Assembly (NCBI RefSeq): GCF_050279675.1
Contig: NZ_JBNNUK010000001.1
Location: 1-64,000, forward strand
Length of the DNA: 64,000 nucleotides
Direction: 5' to 3'
Source: Viridibacillus sp050279675
GTDB lineage: Bacteria > Bacillota > Bacilli > Bacillales_A > Planococcaceae
Shown here: positions 1 through 8,791 of the stretch, in pieces
Position numbering within the stretch: position 1 is the stretch's first letter
How the letters are laid out: every line of letters begins with the position of its first letter
Position numbers and translations under genes: made by a program
The notes under the pieces: generated by a model
The model's database searches: none
The model's input: the letters and a program-made list of their open reading frames with translations, nothing else
What the model was told of the DNA's origin: nothing

Positions 1-246
1 CCGTAAGGGTAATTGTTTGGACAACGCAGTCATCGAAAACTTCTTTGGCTTATTAAAATCTGAACTCTTGTACCTACAAGAATTTGAATCCATGATGCAT
101 TTTGAACAGGAGCTCGCCGATTATATTCACTATTACAATCACAAACGAATGAAGGAAAAATTAAAAGACCTAAGCCCGGTGGAATACCGAACTCAGGTCT
201 TAGAAGCTGCTTAAATAAATATGTCTAACTTTCTTGGGTCAGTTCA
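1..246 (+). mobile_element. Right end of an IS3-family (IS150-like) insertion sequence, truncated by the window edge
   Basis: The 3' end of an OrfB transposase is followed by a 24-base end at 223-246. Its complement begins TGAACTGACCC and ends AGTTAGAC, with the TG...CA tips typical of IS3/IS150-group terminal inverted repeats. The left end and OrfA lie outside the window, so the target duplication cannot be checked. Whether the element is intact is unknown. Confidence 0.75.
2..214 (+). CDS. IS3-family transposase OrfB, C-terminal fragment (5' end outside window)
   Basis: The open frame runs in from the left edge and encodes about 70 residues of the end of a DDE integrase core. The motif DNAVIENFFGLLKSE carries the last acidic catalytic residue (E) of the DDE triad, followed by the conserved YIHYYNHKR stretch and a final LSPVEYR motif. 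These are hallmarks of IS3/IS150 OrfB. The frame stops 9 bases before the element's terminal inverted repeat, the usual spacing. Only the carboxy end is visible, so activity cannot be judged. Confidence 0.85.
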   Translation, partial: RKGNCLDNAVIENFFGLLKSELLYLQEFESMMHFEQELADYIHYYNHKRMKEKLKDLSPVEYRTQVLEAA

Positions 247-524
247 ATATTAGGGTCCTGCTTTTTGTTTACCTTTATCGTAAAATCTGAAAGCAAAAAT
301 AGGGAGATTAAAAAAGCAATTCCCGTAGCATTAAACTGTTGCTTATTCTCAAGTAAGAGTATGGTTTAGAGTTGAATGACTTGAAAGGGAGTTACGATAT
401 TGAAGGGATATTTACCAAGTTTCAAAGTGATTTTCATCTCCATAGGAGCGATATGGTAGATTCAATTCCAGAAGTCATAAGAATTTCACCGTGTGGCCAG
501 ACAAGATTGAAAAGCAGAGAAATG
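247..524. other. Intergenic stretch between the IS end and the ilvA terminator; no supported gene
   Basis: A 63-codon frame from a TTG at 372 runs through this stretch and into the terminator that follows. It has no ribosome binding site and no recognisable domain, and it ends inside the terminator hairpin, so I do not call it a gene. Nothing else was recognised. Confidence 0.5.
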
Positions 525-561
525 AAAAAGGAATCTCCTACACTTAGAAGATTCCTTTTTT
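525..561. terminator. Intrinsic terminator after ilvA (bidirectional)
   Basis: A 12-bp perfect stem (AAAAAGGAATCT, 525-536, with its complement at 549-560) has a 12-base loop and T-runs on both sides. It lies just downstream of the ilvA stop on the minus strand. Confidence 0.85.
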
Positions 562-566
562 GAATA

Positions 567-1829
567 TTAAACTAATAGAGCAAATAACGTACTATCATTG
601 TTCACTTCTTTAAATGAGAAACCGTTAAGTTTCATACGACCAAGCAAACCAGCATAATCTTCAGGACGTTTTAACTCGATACCTACAAGTGCTGGACCAC
701 TCTCTTTATTGTTTTTCTTCGTATATTCAAATGTTGTAATGTCATCATCTGGACCAAGTACTTCACCAAGGAACTGACGAAGTGCACCTGCACGTTGTGG
801 GAAATTGACGATGAAATAGTATAACAAACCTTCATGAATTAAAGATTTTTCTTTAATTTCTTGCATTCGACCGATATCATTGTTACCACCGCTAATAATA
901 CAGACTACGGATTTCCCTTTAATCTGGTTCTGATAAGCATCCAGTGCCGCAACCGGTAAAGCGCCCGCTGGTTCAGCAATAATTGCATGCTTATTGTATA
1001 AGCTTAAAATGGTCGTGCATACTTTACCTTCAGGAACGGCAATAATATCATCAACATACTTTTTACAAAGTGCATATGTAGTGTCTCCAACACGTTGTAC
1101 AGCAGCACCATCAACAAATTTTTCGATATGATCTAAGGCAACAGGACCACCGTGAGCAAAAGCTGCTTTCATACTCGCAGCACCACCTGGCTCAACCCCG
1201 ATAATTTTAGTCTGAGGGGAAAGGTTTTTAATATAGGCAGATACGCCGGCAATTAAGCCGCCCCCACCAATACTACCAAATACATAGTCAATCGGCTCTT
1301 CAATATCATTCATCACTTCTACGGCAACGGTGCCTTGTCCAGAGATTACATCTATATCATCGAATGGATGAATGAAAATATGTTCTTCAGCCTTTGAAAA
1401 TGCCTGCGCACTTCTAGCAGAATCATCAAAAGTATCGCCTGATAAAATAACTTCTACAAATTCACGACCAAACATTTTCACCTGTTCAATTTTTTGAGAA
1501 GGAGTAGTTGTTGGCATGAAAATATGTCCACGGATGCCTAAATTTGCACAAGCATATGCAACGCCTTGCGCGTGGTTGCCTGCACTTGCACAAACAACAC
1601 CTTTTTCACGTGCATCATTCTCGATACTTTTAATTTTATAATAGGCACCTCGTAGTTTAAAAGAACGTACATGTTGTAAATCTTCACGTTTTAAATAAAC
1701 GGTACAACCATACTTTTCAGATAAATATTCATTTTTTTGTAATGGTGTGTGTGCAACAACATCTTTTAAAAATTGATAAGCAATTAGTACATTTTCCACC
1801 TGAACGGTTTTCACATCTGATACTGTCAT
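567..1829 (-). CDS. ilvA: Threonine ammonia-lyase (threonine dehydratase), biosynthetic
   Basis: IlvA deaminates L-threonine to 2-oxobutanoate, the first step of isoleucine synthesis; it is a cytoplasmic PLP enzyme. The PLP lysine lies in RSFKLRGAYYK, the phosphate-binding glycine loop is SIGGGGLIAGV, and SGGNNDIGR follows near the end of the catalytic domain. The last ~85 residues form a single ACT-like regulatory domain (YYFIVNFPQRAGALRQFL), as in the short Bacillus enzyme; E. coli has two. An upstream in-frame ATG at 1865 exists, but GGAGG sits at 1844-1848, 14 bases before the ATG at 1829, so this 420-residue start is preferred. The gene is monocistronic with its own terminator. No T-box or other leader was seen in the short upstream gap. 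Confidence 0.95.
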   Translation of the reverse strand: MTVSDVKTVQVENVLIAYQFLKDVVAHTPLQKNEYLSEKYGCTVYLKREDLQHVRSFKLRGAYYKIKSIENDAREKGVVCASAGNHAQGVAYACANLGIRGHIFMPTTTPSQKIEQVKMFGREFVEVILSGDTFDDSARSAQAFSKAEEHIFIHPFDDIDVISGQGTVAVEVMNDIEEPIDYVFGSIGGGGLIAGVSAYIKNLSPQTKIIGVEPGGAASMKAAFAHGGPVALDHIEKFVDGAAVQRVGDTTYALCKKYVDDIIAVPEGKVCTTILSLYNKHAIIAEPAGALPVAALDAYQNQIKGKSVVCIISGGNNDIGRMQEIKEKSLIHEGLLYYFIVNFPQRAGALRQFLGEVLGPDDDITTFEYTKKNNKESGPALVGIELKRPEDYAGLLGRMKLNGFSFKEVNNDSTLFALLV

Positions 1830-2027
1830 AATTATTCGTCTAACCTCCGATTCCTTAAAATGCATTTATTCATTTTAACATATTATTCAATATGAATGGA
1901 CTAAATATTAAGTTAATTCTAAATGTTTCGTGACTTAGTGTTTAAGCGGGCAAAAAAACGTTTCCAACTAGCTTTCAGTTATAATAGAAAGAACAGTATG
2001 AATGAACGGAAAGGATTACGAGTACAA

Positions 2028-4193
2028 ATGAATTTCTTTGATAAAATGCAACAACATACGGGTGTTTCATTAAATAATATACAAAAACAGGCAGTTCGAT
2101 ATTCCGATGGTCCATTGCTATTGTTAGCATCACCCGGTTCTGGAAAAACAACAACTTTGAATATGAAAATTGGCTATCTATTACTAGTGAAGAAAATACC
2201 AGCACAAGCGATCTTAGCCATTACATTTAGTAAAGCATCCGCACAAGATATGGCACAGCGCTTCGACCAATTCTTTGGCAAACTTACACATGAAAAGGTT
2301 CATTTCTCTACTATTCATAGCTTTGCTTTTCAAGTAGTACGAGAATACTTTGCAAAGCAACGCATAAATTTTCAACTAGTGGAGGGAGGCAATGACGTCC
2401 CACTTCATAAAAAAATAATTCTTCGAAATATATTTACGGAGATAAAGGATACAAATCCAACTGAAGATGAAATGGATGAGCTCCTTACTTATATCAGCTA
2501 TGTAAAGAATCGTATGCTTTCAAGTAAGCAGCTAAGTACCGTAAAATCCTCCATCTCAAGCATAGCCGATATGTATAAATCGTATGAACAATTCAAAACG
2601 AAAAACCCGCAACATCCACTCCTAGATTTTGACGATATGCTTACGTACTGCTTACGTATTTTACAAGAGGATGAACAAATTCGTACGAAATATCAGCGCC
2701 GTTTTGAATATATTTTAACGGATGAAAGTCAGGATAATTCCGTAATACAGCATGAAATAATTACGATTTTAGCAAAACCACAAAATAATCTTTGCGTTGT
2801 AGCTGATGATGACCAATCTATTTTCATGTGGCGTGGATCGGATGTCCAAAAGTTATTAGAATTCGAAAAGAATTATCCACAAGCAAAGATTTTAACAATG
2901 ACTCAAAACTATCGCTCCACACCAGAAATCGTGAAAATAGCAAATGACTTCATCAAACGAAATCCAAAGCGCTTTACGAAGGAAATGTTCACGGAAAATC
3001 CATCTGGTGAATCAATTGAAATTCACAATATGCAGCGCTATGAGTTACAACTGAACTACGTCATTCAAGAAATTGAGAAAAGTAGTAATCCGCAAGAAAC
3101 GGCCATCTTATACCGTAATAATTCTTCGGCCATCCGATTAGTGGATAAGTTAAATAAAGCAGGTTTGCCATTCTATATGAAAGACGTAGATTTGAAATTT
3201 TTCCGACATTGGATTGTAGAAGATATTATCAATTTCATGCGCCTTTCCTATAATGATTCACGTGTAGACATTCTTGAGAAAGTCCATACGAAGATGAATG
3301 CATACATTACGAAAAAACAAATGATATATTTAAAAAATAATAATGACAAAACTTCAGTTTTTGATCAGCTTCAAACTGTCCGACACGCAGACTATCAGGA
3401 GCAGGCATTGAATAAAACGAAGAAGTTAATTAAAAAGATAAATATATTAGATCCAGAAGAAGCGATTAAAATCATCCGTAAGAATCTAGGCTATGAAAAA
3501 TCGATTCGTAACACGGCTGAGCACCTTGGCTTTAATGAGGAAGGATTATTAGGTGTTCTAAATCAACTAGAGCATATTGCGATTGGTCTACCAAATCTTG
3601 AAGCATTCGCAAAACGCTTAAAAGAATTAGAGGAAATTATGAAAACGTCTTGGTCAAACAAAGGGCGTGATGTAGTTACTTTATCTACATTGCATAGTGC
3701 AAAGGGGCTTGAGTATGACACCGTGTATATGATTGATCTAGTTAATGGCATTATTCCTTCAAAGGATGATTTAAAACAACAGGACGAGGATAATAGCGAA
3801 CCAATAGAAGAAGCTGTTCGCCTCTTTTACGTAGGGATGACTCGTGCACGCAAGCATTTGGAGTTGCTTACTTACCATTTAAAAGATGATGAACATGTAG
3901 AGGAGTCTCAGTTCTTAAAACAAGTGCGCCGTTTAGTAAAGGGGAAGGAATTAGTGAAAAAGGAAGTTGGTTATCCAGAAAGTAAACCTGCTCGAGATAT
4001 TCCCGTAAATGCCATTACTAAAAAAGAAGATTTGCAGTTGAATAGTTATGTTGAGCATCATGTGTTTGGTAAAGGTGAAATACGAGAGCTAAGTGGACAA
4101 GCAATTGGTGTTGAATTTGAATCTGTGGGTTATAAGAAATTTATGATTGATATATGTTTAAAACAAGGGTTTCTTTGTAATATAGAGGAGTAG
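2028..4193 (+). CDS. UvrD/PcrA-like superfamily 1 DNA helicase
   Basis: This is an ATP-dependent 3'-5' SF1A helicase-like protein of 721 residues. Walker A is ASPGSGKTTT near residue 35. Further motifs are TFSKASAQDM, the DDDQSIFMWRG motif, LTMTQNYRST, the STLHSAKGLEYD motif and VGMTRARKHL. The C-terminal segment (SYVEHHVFGKGEIREL) resembles the Tudor-like module at the end of PcrA that contacts RNA polymerase. An upstream ATG at 1923 is in frame, but a TATAAT at 1980-1985 would place the transcript start after it. AAAGGA before 2028 then supports this start; ATG 1998 is an alternative. The gene stands alone, not in the pcrA-ligA context, so it is probably a divergent PcrA paralogue with a repair role. 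Confidence 0.85.
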   Translation: MNFFDKMQQHTGVSLNNIQKQAVRYSDGPLLLLASPGSGKTTTLNMKIGYLLLVKKIPAQAILAITFSKASAQDMAQRFDQFFGKLTHEKVHFSTIHSFAFQVVREYFAKQRINFQLVEGGNDVPLHKKIILRNIFTEIKDTNPTEDEMDELLTYISYVKNRMLSSKQLSTVKSSISSIADMYKSYEQFKTKNPQHPLLDFDDMLTYCLRILQEDEQIRTKYQRRFEYILTDESQDNSVIQHEIITILAKPQNNLCVVADDDQSIFMWRGSDVQKLLEFEKNYPQAKILTMTQNYRSTPEIVKIANDFIKRNPKRFTKEMFTENPSGESIEIHNMQRYELQLNYVIQEIEKSSNPQETAILYRNNSSAIRLVDKLNKAGLPFYMKDVDLKFFRHWIVEDIINFMRLSYNDSRVDILEKVHTKMNAYITKKQMIYLKNNNDKTSVFDQLQTVRHADYQEQALNKTKKLIKKINILDPEEAIKIIRKNLGYEKSIRNTAEHLGFNEEGLLGVLNQLEHIAIGLPNLEAFAKRLKELEEIMKTSWSNKGRDVVTLSTLHSAKGLEYDTVYMIDLVNGIIPSKDDLKQQDEDNSEPIEEAVRLFYVGMTRARKHLELLTYHLKDDEHVEESQFLKQVRRLVKGKELVKKEVGYPESKPARDIPVNAITKKEDLQLNSYVEHHVFGKGEIRELSGQAIGVEFESVGYKKFMIDICLKQGFLCNIEE

Positions 4194-4351
4194 TTATCTA
4201 TTTGTAACTACAAAAAAAGGAAGATTTAATAAACTTATTTTTTAAACCGCAGTTGATATTAAAGATAAATTATCTATAAATAAAATGGTGTACGAATTCG
4301 GAAATAATTATTTAAAGGTTAATTAATATATAAAGTAGTAGTTAAATAAAT

Positions 4352-4392
4352 AAAAAGCAGAACAGCCTTTTACATAGGACTGTCCTGCTTTT
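4352..4392. terminator. Bidirectional intrinsic terminator between convergent helicase and YjiH-type genes
   Basis: The hairpin AAAAAGCAGAACAG / CTGTCCTGCTTTT (4352-4365 with 4380-4392) has T/A runs on both flanks and lies between two convergent genes. The ~155 bases between the helicase stop and this hairpin show nothing else. Confidence 0.85.
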
Positions 4393-4396
4393 GTTA

Positions 4397-5752
4397 TTAA
4401 AAAATTAAATGACCGATACCGGCGATAATTGGTAAAGAAATCAAAGTACGTAATAAGAAAATAATCATTAACTCGAAAAAGTTAAGAGGAATCTTCGTAC
4501 CAAGGATTAAGCCACCAACCTCTGACATGTAGATTAACTGTGAAACAGAAACACCGGCTATGACAAAGCGTGTTAGGTCTGACTCAATACCAGAACCAAG
4601 AATAGTAGGTAGGAACATATCAGCAAAACCAACAACCATAGTTTGTGCAGCTTCAGCAGCTTCAGGTATTCCTAGAACTGTTAAAATGGGTTCGAATGGC
4701 TTCCCTAAGAAAGTGAATATACCAGTAAACTCGGCAAGCATTAATGCTACAGTACCAAATGCCATAACAATCGGTGCAACACCAAACCACATATCTAAAA
4801 CGTTTTTAAAGCCATCCACGAAAAATTTACTGAAATTACGATTACGTTCAGCTGTATTTAATGCATTTTCTAAACCATGTGTAACCATATTATAACCTTC
4901 TGGCAATTTCTCACGCTCAAGATTAAGAGGTTGTCCATTAATATAAGTATTCTTTTTCTTAGAAAGGGGATAAATACGTGGCATGATTAATGCTAACACT
5001 AAGCCACATAGAACAACCGCACCGTAAAAAGGAATGAAATACTCACCTAAATGCACTGTATCAATTACAACGATACAAAATGTGATGGATACGATTGAAA
5101 ACGAAGTCGCGATAATCGCAGATTCTTTTTGTGTATAGTTGCCTTCTTCATATTGACGACTAGTTAAGAGGACACCAATTGTACCATCACCTATCCAAGA
5201 AGCTAAAGCATCAATAGAAGAACGTCCAGGAATTTTGAATAATGGTCGCATAATTTTAACCATCATTGTACCGAAGAATTCAAGTAATCCGAATTCAGTT
5301 AAAAATGGAAGTAGTAAGCCTGCAAATAAGAAAATCGTGAATAGGAAAGTCACAAGACCACCGTCTGGATCCATCAACAGTCCACCTGTATTTTCATCAC
5401 GGATTGCACTCGGTCCAAAATCTTGTACAACCATGAATGCAAAGACAAAACCAAGTACACGTGCGATTGTCCAAAACCAATTTACACGGAATATCTCATC
5501 AAACATTGTTGGTTTTTCAGGATTCTTTTGCGGAATAAAGTGATAAGCAACAGAACCTAATGCTGCGATGAAAAATACGATAACCGTGAACCAGGAAATG
5601 AATGATACTAAAGATCCCGCAAGTAAATTCGCCAAAATCGCAATAGGAACCTTCCAGCCATCAGCTGTCTTAAGTGGCGTCATAAATAAGAATACGCCAA
5701 TCAGTGACGGGATTATAAATAGTAGCCAAGTAGATATAGGGAATTTTTTCAT
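4397..5752 (-). CDS. YjiH family nucleoside-recognition (Gate) domain membrane protein
   Basis: A 451-residue polytopic membrane protein with around ten hydrophobic segments. Two conserved gate-like regions can be seen, LASWIGDGTIGVLLTSRQY and the later MVVGFADMFLPTILGSG. They match the nucleoside-recognition/Gate family that includes YjiH and the spore maturation proteins SpmA/SpmB. A transport role is likely by family, but no substrate can be assigned. The start is supported by a GAGGT-type site about 11 bases upstream. It is a single gene with a terminator directly after the stop and an unrelated operon upstream. Confidence 0.8.
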   Translation of the reverse strand: MKKFPISTWLLFIIPSLIGVFLFMTPLKTADGWKVPIAILANLLAGSLVSFISWFTVIVFFIAALGSVAYHFIPQKNPEKPTMFDEIFRVNWFWTIARVLGFVFAFMVVQDFGPSAIRDENTGGLLMDPDGGLVTFLFTIFLFAGLLLPFLTEFGLLEFFGTMMVKIMRPLFKIPGRSSIDALASWIGDGTIGVLLTSRQYEEGNYTQKESAIIATSFSIVSITFCIVVIDTVHLGEYFIPFYGAVVLCGLVLALIMPRIYPLSKKKNTYINGQPLNLEREKLPEGYNMVTHGLENALNTAERNRNFSKFFVDGFKNVLDMWFGVAPIVMAFGTVALMLAEFTGIFTFLGKPFEPILTVLGIPEAAEAAQTMVVGFADMFLPTILGSGIESDLTRFVIAGVSVSQLIYMSEVGGLILGTKIPLNFFELMIIFLLRTLISLPIIAGIGHLIF

Positions 5753-5884
5753 TTTATATTAAATACCTCGTTTTATAGTTGAATATTTATTCATCATAAA
5801 GAATTTACATTCAGATGTAAATAGTTTGGGTAATAGACGTACTTTTCAGACAATAACGAATATGAATCCTTCTATTTGCTTATT

Positions 5885-5934
5885 AAAAATAAAAAATCCC
5901 CTAGCAATCTTTTACTAAAAAGTTTGCTAGGGGA
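5885..5934 (-). terminator. Intrinsic terminator after bshB2
   Basis: The GC-rich stem CCCCTAGCAA (5898-5907) pairs with TTGCTAGGGG (5924-5933). It is followed on the minus strand by a T-rich run (A-run at 5885-5896 on the plus strand). It closes the yojF-bshB2 operon. Confidence 0.9.
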
Positions 5935-5946
5935 GAGGTTGTTTTT

Positions 5947-6642
5947 TTAAAATTGATCTTCAAAATCTTCATGCCAGCGATAGCTGAAGAAACGTTCATA
6001 AGTTAACCAGTTCTCAGCTTCTGGTTCACCTGCTTCTAGACGCTTTTCATTTTCTTCAAGCATCCAAGCAGTTTGAGAAATATGAGCGCGCATTGAGCCA
6101 AGTTTTTGCTCGCGTACGTCACGAATATTATTGACAATATCCGGTTCTCCAAGACCTTCGCCGGTGTTATTTGCAAATGCTACAGCATGTAACTTCGGAC
6201 GTTGCTCAATAGGCATACGACGTACAGCACGCACAACAGCACGAGCAGTTGCTTCATGATCAGGGTGAACAGCGTAATTTGGATAGAATGTGATAATTAA
6301 CGATGGATTCAATTCATCGATTAAACCAGTCATCATTTGTACCATTTTCTCATCATCTTCAAATTCTACTGTTTTATCTCGTAAGCCCATCATACGTAAA
6401 TCTGTAACGCCCATTGCTTCGCATGAAGCGATTAATTCTTTTTTACGGACTAAAGGTAAAGTCTCACGTGTCGCGAATGGGGGATTTCCAAGATTACGTC
6501 CCATTTCGCCAAGTGTTAAGCATGCATATGTGACAGGGGTACCTTGATTGACATAAGTTGAGATGGTGCCAGAAACACCAAATGCTTCGTCATCAGGATG
6601 CGGGAATACGACAAGTACGTGTCGTTCAGGTTGTAGTGTCAT
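5947..6642 (-). CDS. bshB2: Bacillithiol biosynthesis deacetylase BshB2 (PIG-L/LmbE family)
   Basis: This enzyme removes the acetyl group from GlcNAc-malate, the second step in making bacillithiol, the main low-molecular-weight thiol of many Firmicutes. The N-terminal zinc site HPDDE is present, the second metal-ligand region is NYAVHPDHEA, and the length of 231 residues fits the family. AAGGAG lies 8 bases before the ATG at 6642, so this start is preferred to an upstream GTG at 6651. The gene follows yojF with a 16-base gap, the arrangement seen in Bacillus, which supports the BshB2 assignment over BshB1 or other LmbE hydrolases. Confidence 0.92.
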   Translation of the reverse strand: MTLQPERHVLVVFPHPDDEAFGVSGTISTYVNQGTPVTYACLTLGEMGRNLGNPPFATRETLPLVRKKELIASCEAMGVTDLRMMGLRDKTVEFEDDEKMVQMMTGLIDELNPSLIITFYPNYAVHPDHEATARAVVRAVRRMPIEQRPKLHAVAFANNTGEGLGEPDIVNNIRDVREQKLGSMRAHISQTAWMLEENEKRLEAGEPEAENWLTYERFFSYRWHEDFEDQF

Positions 6643-6658
6643 CTGAATCACTCCTTAA

Positions 6659-7009
6659 TTAATAAGTAAATGGTGTTTCGCTAATTTCAAGTGCTACTGC
6701 TAATTTGCCGTCATAGTCATGTCCAGCCATTAACAGACGATTCTGTTCATCTATTTCAAAGTGAGTAATGCCTTGAGCATAAACCCAGCCATGATCCATT
6801 TTCAAACCAACGCGGTGAGGAACATCTGCTGTAACTTTACCCAATTCATATTGAAGTTTAACGTTACGGATAAATGCACCAGCGTTGAATACTTTTTCAT
6901 TGAAATGAGAGGCATAAGCCCCATTGGTTGTCTCTAAATGTATATAAACATCTTTATTCGCAAAGGAATTAAGAAGTTGTTGAAGCTTTTCTATTTGTAC
7001 TATTTCCAT
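6659..7009 (-). CDS. yojF: YojF family protein (DUF1806)
   Basis: A 116-residue soluble protein of unknown biochemical role, typically encoded directly upstream of bshB2. The sequence is mixed alpha/beta without catalytic motifs I can name. Conserved-looking segments include KDVYIHLETTNGAYA and a C-terminal AVALEIS strand. A strong AAGGAGA site precedes the ATG. Co-transcription with bshB2 suggests a function tied to bacillithiol, but that is inference from position only. Confidence 0.85.
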   Translation of the reverse strand: MEIVQIEKLQQLLNSFANKDVYIHLETTNGAYASHFNEKVFNAGAFIRNVKLQYELGKVTADVPHRVGLKMDHGWVYAQGITHFEIDEQNRLLMAGHDYDGKLAVALEISETPFTY

Positions 7010-7314
7010 TTAAATTCTCCTTCCAACAGCTAGCAATCTAATCTCTAGTATAGAGAATAATTCCTGCGAATGCGATTCGAAAGCTCAAAAATTATATTTT
7101 CTTTATATGCTTTGTAAGAATTAAGCTGAAAGTTGTATCTATAGAAGCAGGGCAAGAAAAAATTGTTCCTTTATTTAAAAGTGAATGATTTATTATTACG
7201 TTCTTTTAAATAAGGACAACCTGTTTATATAAAAGAAATGCTTTTTTTGCATAAAGAACTGTTGTCCCATCATAAATTCCTAGACAGCGTTTAAATATGA
7301 AAAGATATACATAA
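7010..7314. other. Intergenic region with a long hairpin, no gene
   Basis: No coding frame with a ribosome binding site was found. An inverted repeat at 7167-7181 and 7203-7216 (CCTTTATTTAAAAG versus CTTTTAAATAAGG, 21-base loop) is the only structure seen. It lacks an adjoining long T-run on the minus strand and may be a relic terminator or a transcript-stabilising hairpin between pdxK and yojF. Confidence 0.4.
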
Positions 7315-7346
7315 AAACCTCCGCAATAATTGAAATTGCGAAGGTT
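7315..7346 (-). terminator. Intrinsic terminator after pdxK
   Basis: The stem AACCTTCGCAAT / ATTGCGGAGGTT on the minus strand (7315-7327 with 7335-7346) is followed by a run of Ts. Confidence 0.85.
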
Positions 7347-7359
7347 CTATTATTCGATA

Positions 7360-8193
7360 TTAAACTTCAGTAGTAGTGATTTTCTGAGTACCATAAACGC
7401 CTTTTGCACCATGCATAACAGGGCCTACGAATTGATTTAGTTTCCAGCCATGTTCAATTGCAGCAGCAACGAAAGCTTTTGATTCGAAAACAGCTTCTTT
7501 TACAGATAAACCGTTTGCTAGGTTAGCTGTAATAGCAGCTGCAAAAGTACATCCAGCACCGTGGTTATATGTAGTATCTACTTTATCAGCTTCAAGCAGG
7601 ATGAATTTTTCACCATCTGAGAATAGGTCGATAGCTTTTTCATGTTGTAACGCTTTACCGCCTTTGATAATAACGTTTTTAGCGCCAAGTTCATGGATTT
7701 TTTGTGCTGCGACTTTCATTTCTTCAATTGTTTTTGGTGTACCTGTTCCAGCCAATTGTCCAGCTTCAAAAAGATTTGGTGTTGTAACAAGTGCTTGTGG
7801 TAGAAGGTATTTAATCATAGCTTCAACGTTTCCTGGATTTAATACCTCATCTTCACCTTTACATACCATTACAGGATCGATAACAACATTTGTTGTGCCA
7901 GAGTTTGCAATTGCTTCACCAGCTACTTGAATAGCTTCTTCAGTTGAAATCATCCCTGTTTTTACTGCATCCACGCCAGTAGAAAGAGTTGTTTTTAACT
8001 GAGCTTTAAGAACATCGATTGGTAATGTATATACACCATGAGACCAATTATTGTCTGGATCCATTGTAGCAACAACAGTCACTGCACACATACCGTATGT
8101 GCCATGCTCTTGGAAAGTTTTTAAATCAGCTTGTAAACCTGCACCACCAGAAGCATCTGTTCCGGCGATTGTTAGTGTTTTTTTTAGTGACAT
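7360..8193 (-). CDS. pdxK: Pyridoxine/pyridoxal/pyridoxamine kinase (ribokinase fold, PdxK/ThiD type)
   Basis: Phosphorylates B6 vitamers for PLP salvage; related ThiD enzymes phosphorylate HMP in thiamine synthesis. The N-terminal substrate loop is TIAGTDASGGAGLQADLK, followed by VIDPVMVCKGED. The C-terminal ribokinase anion-hole motif with catalytic Asp is normally GTGCTF/GAGCTF and here reads NHGAGCTFAAAI. At 277 residues it is the size of Bacillus PdxK (YwdB). The ung-ywdI-ywdK genes further along are also ywd genes, which supports PdxK over ThiD, though a dual activity cannot be excluded from sequence. A ribosome binding site (AGGAGTC) precedes the ATG. Confidence 0.85.
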   Translation of the reverse strand: MSLKKTLTIAGTDASGGAGLQADLKTFQEHGTYGMCAVTVVATMDPDNNWSHGVYTLPIDVLKAQLKTTLSTGVDAVKTGMISTEEAIQVAGEAIANSGTTNVVIDPVMVCKGEDEVLNPGNVEAMIKYLLPQALVTTPNLFEAGQLAGTGTPKTIEEMKVAAQKIHELGAKNVIIKGGKALQHEKAIDLFSDGEKFILLEADKVDTTYNHGAGCTFAAAITANLANGLSVKEAVFESKAFVAAAIEHGWKLNQFVGPVMHGAKGVYGTQKITTTEV

Positions 8194-8337
8194 TGAAATA
8201 GACTCCTTTTATGAAAAACTTATTTTATTAAACTTTCCGAATATAAAAAATGTAATTGAATAGTCCTATTATAACGAAATAACTGGCTAGAATGAAATGG
8301 TCAAAAACTAACTTTTTGATAAGGTCAGTTTGGATTT

Positions 8338-8601
8338 CTATTTAGGTAACTGATCTGCATTTATAATTCTTCGGATAATAATAATCCCACCTAAACAAAG
8401 TAAACCTACTATGGTAGCTGCTATGTAATGTCCCTTTTGTATAAATCCAATTAATAAAAATAGAAAAAGGAAAATAATTAAAGCGAAAAAAATATAAAAA
8501 CAACCCAAGCCAAACGATTTTGCATGCTCTGGCACGTGTTGACCACTGTCAGCTACATTTGCAATTCTTTTCACTTTTTCTCGCCATTGTAAATCAGCCA
8601 T
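8338..8601 (-). CDS. Small two-segment membrane protein, unknown function
   Basis: 87 residues. A charged N-terminus (WREKVKRIAN) is followed by two hydrophobic segments at about residues 32-53 and 59-76, then a short RRIINADQLPK tail. GGAAGGGAG lies upstream of the ATG at the usual distance. I do not recognise the family. It is divergent from the DUF4230 gene with a ~190-base spacer and has no partner genes. Confidence 0.6.
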   Translation of the reverse strand: MADLQWREKVKRIANVADSGQHVPEHAKSFGLGCFYIFFALIIFLFLFLLIGFIQKGHYIAATIVGLLCLGGIIIIRRIINADQLPK

Positions 8602-8791
8602 TCCACCAACTCCCTTCCATTATATTACTCTAAAATGATTTTAAATAATATTGCCGTTAATCACCAGATTCAATCGACTGTATTAATAGAGCAGAAACTT
8701 TTATAATAGGAGTGAACATAGTAGAATAATGTCGAATTGAATATCAGGAATAGTAAATTCCTTTTAAGATTAATAGAAGAGAGGGATTAAG

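Noticed and set aside
372..563. 63-codon frame starting with TTG before ilvA
   Set aside because: No ribosome binding site, no recognisable domain, and it ends inside the ilvA terminator hairpin.
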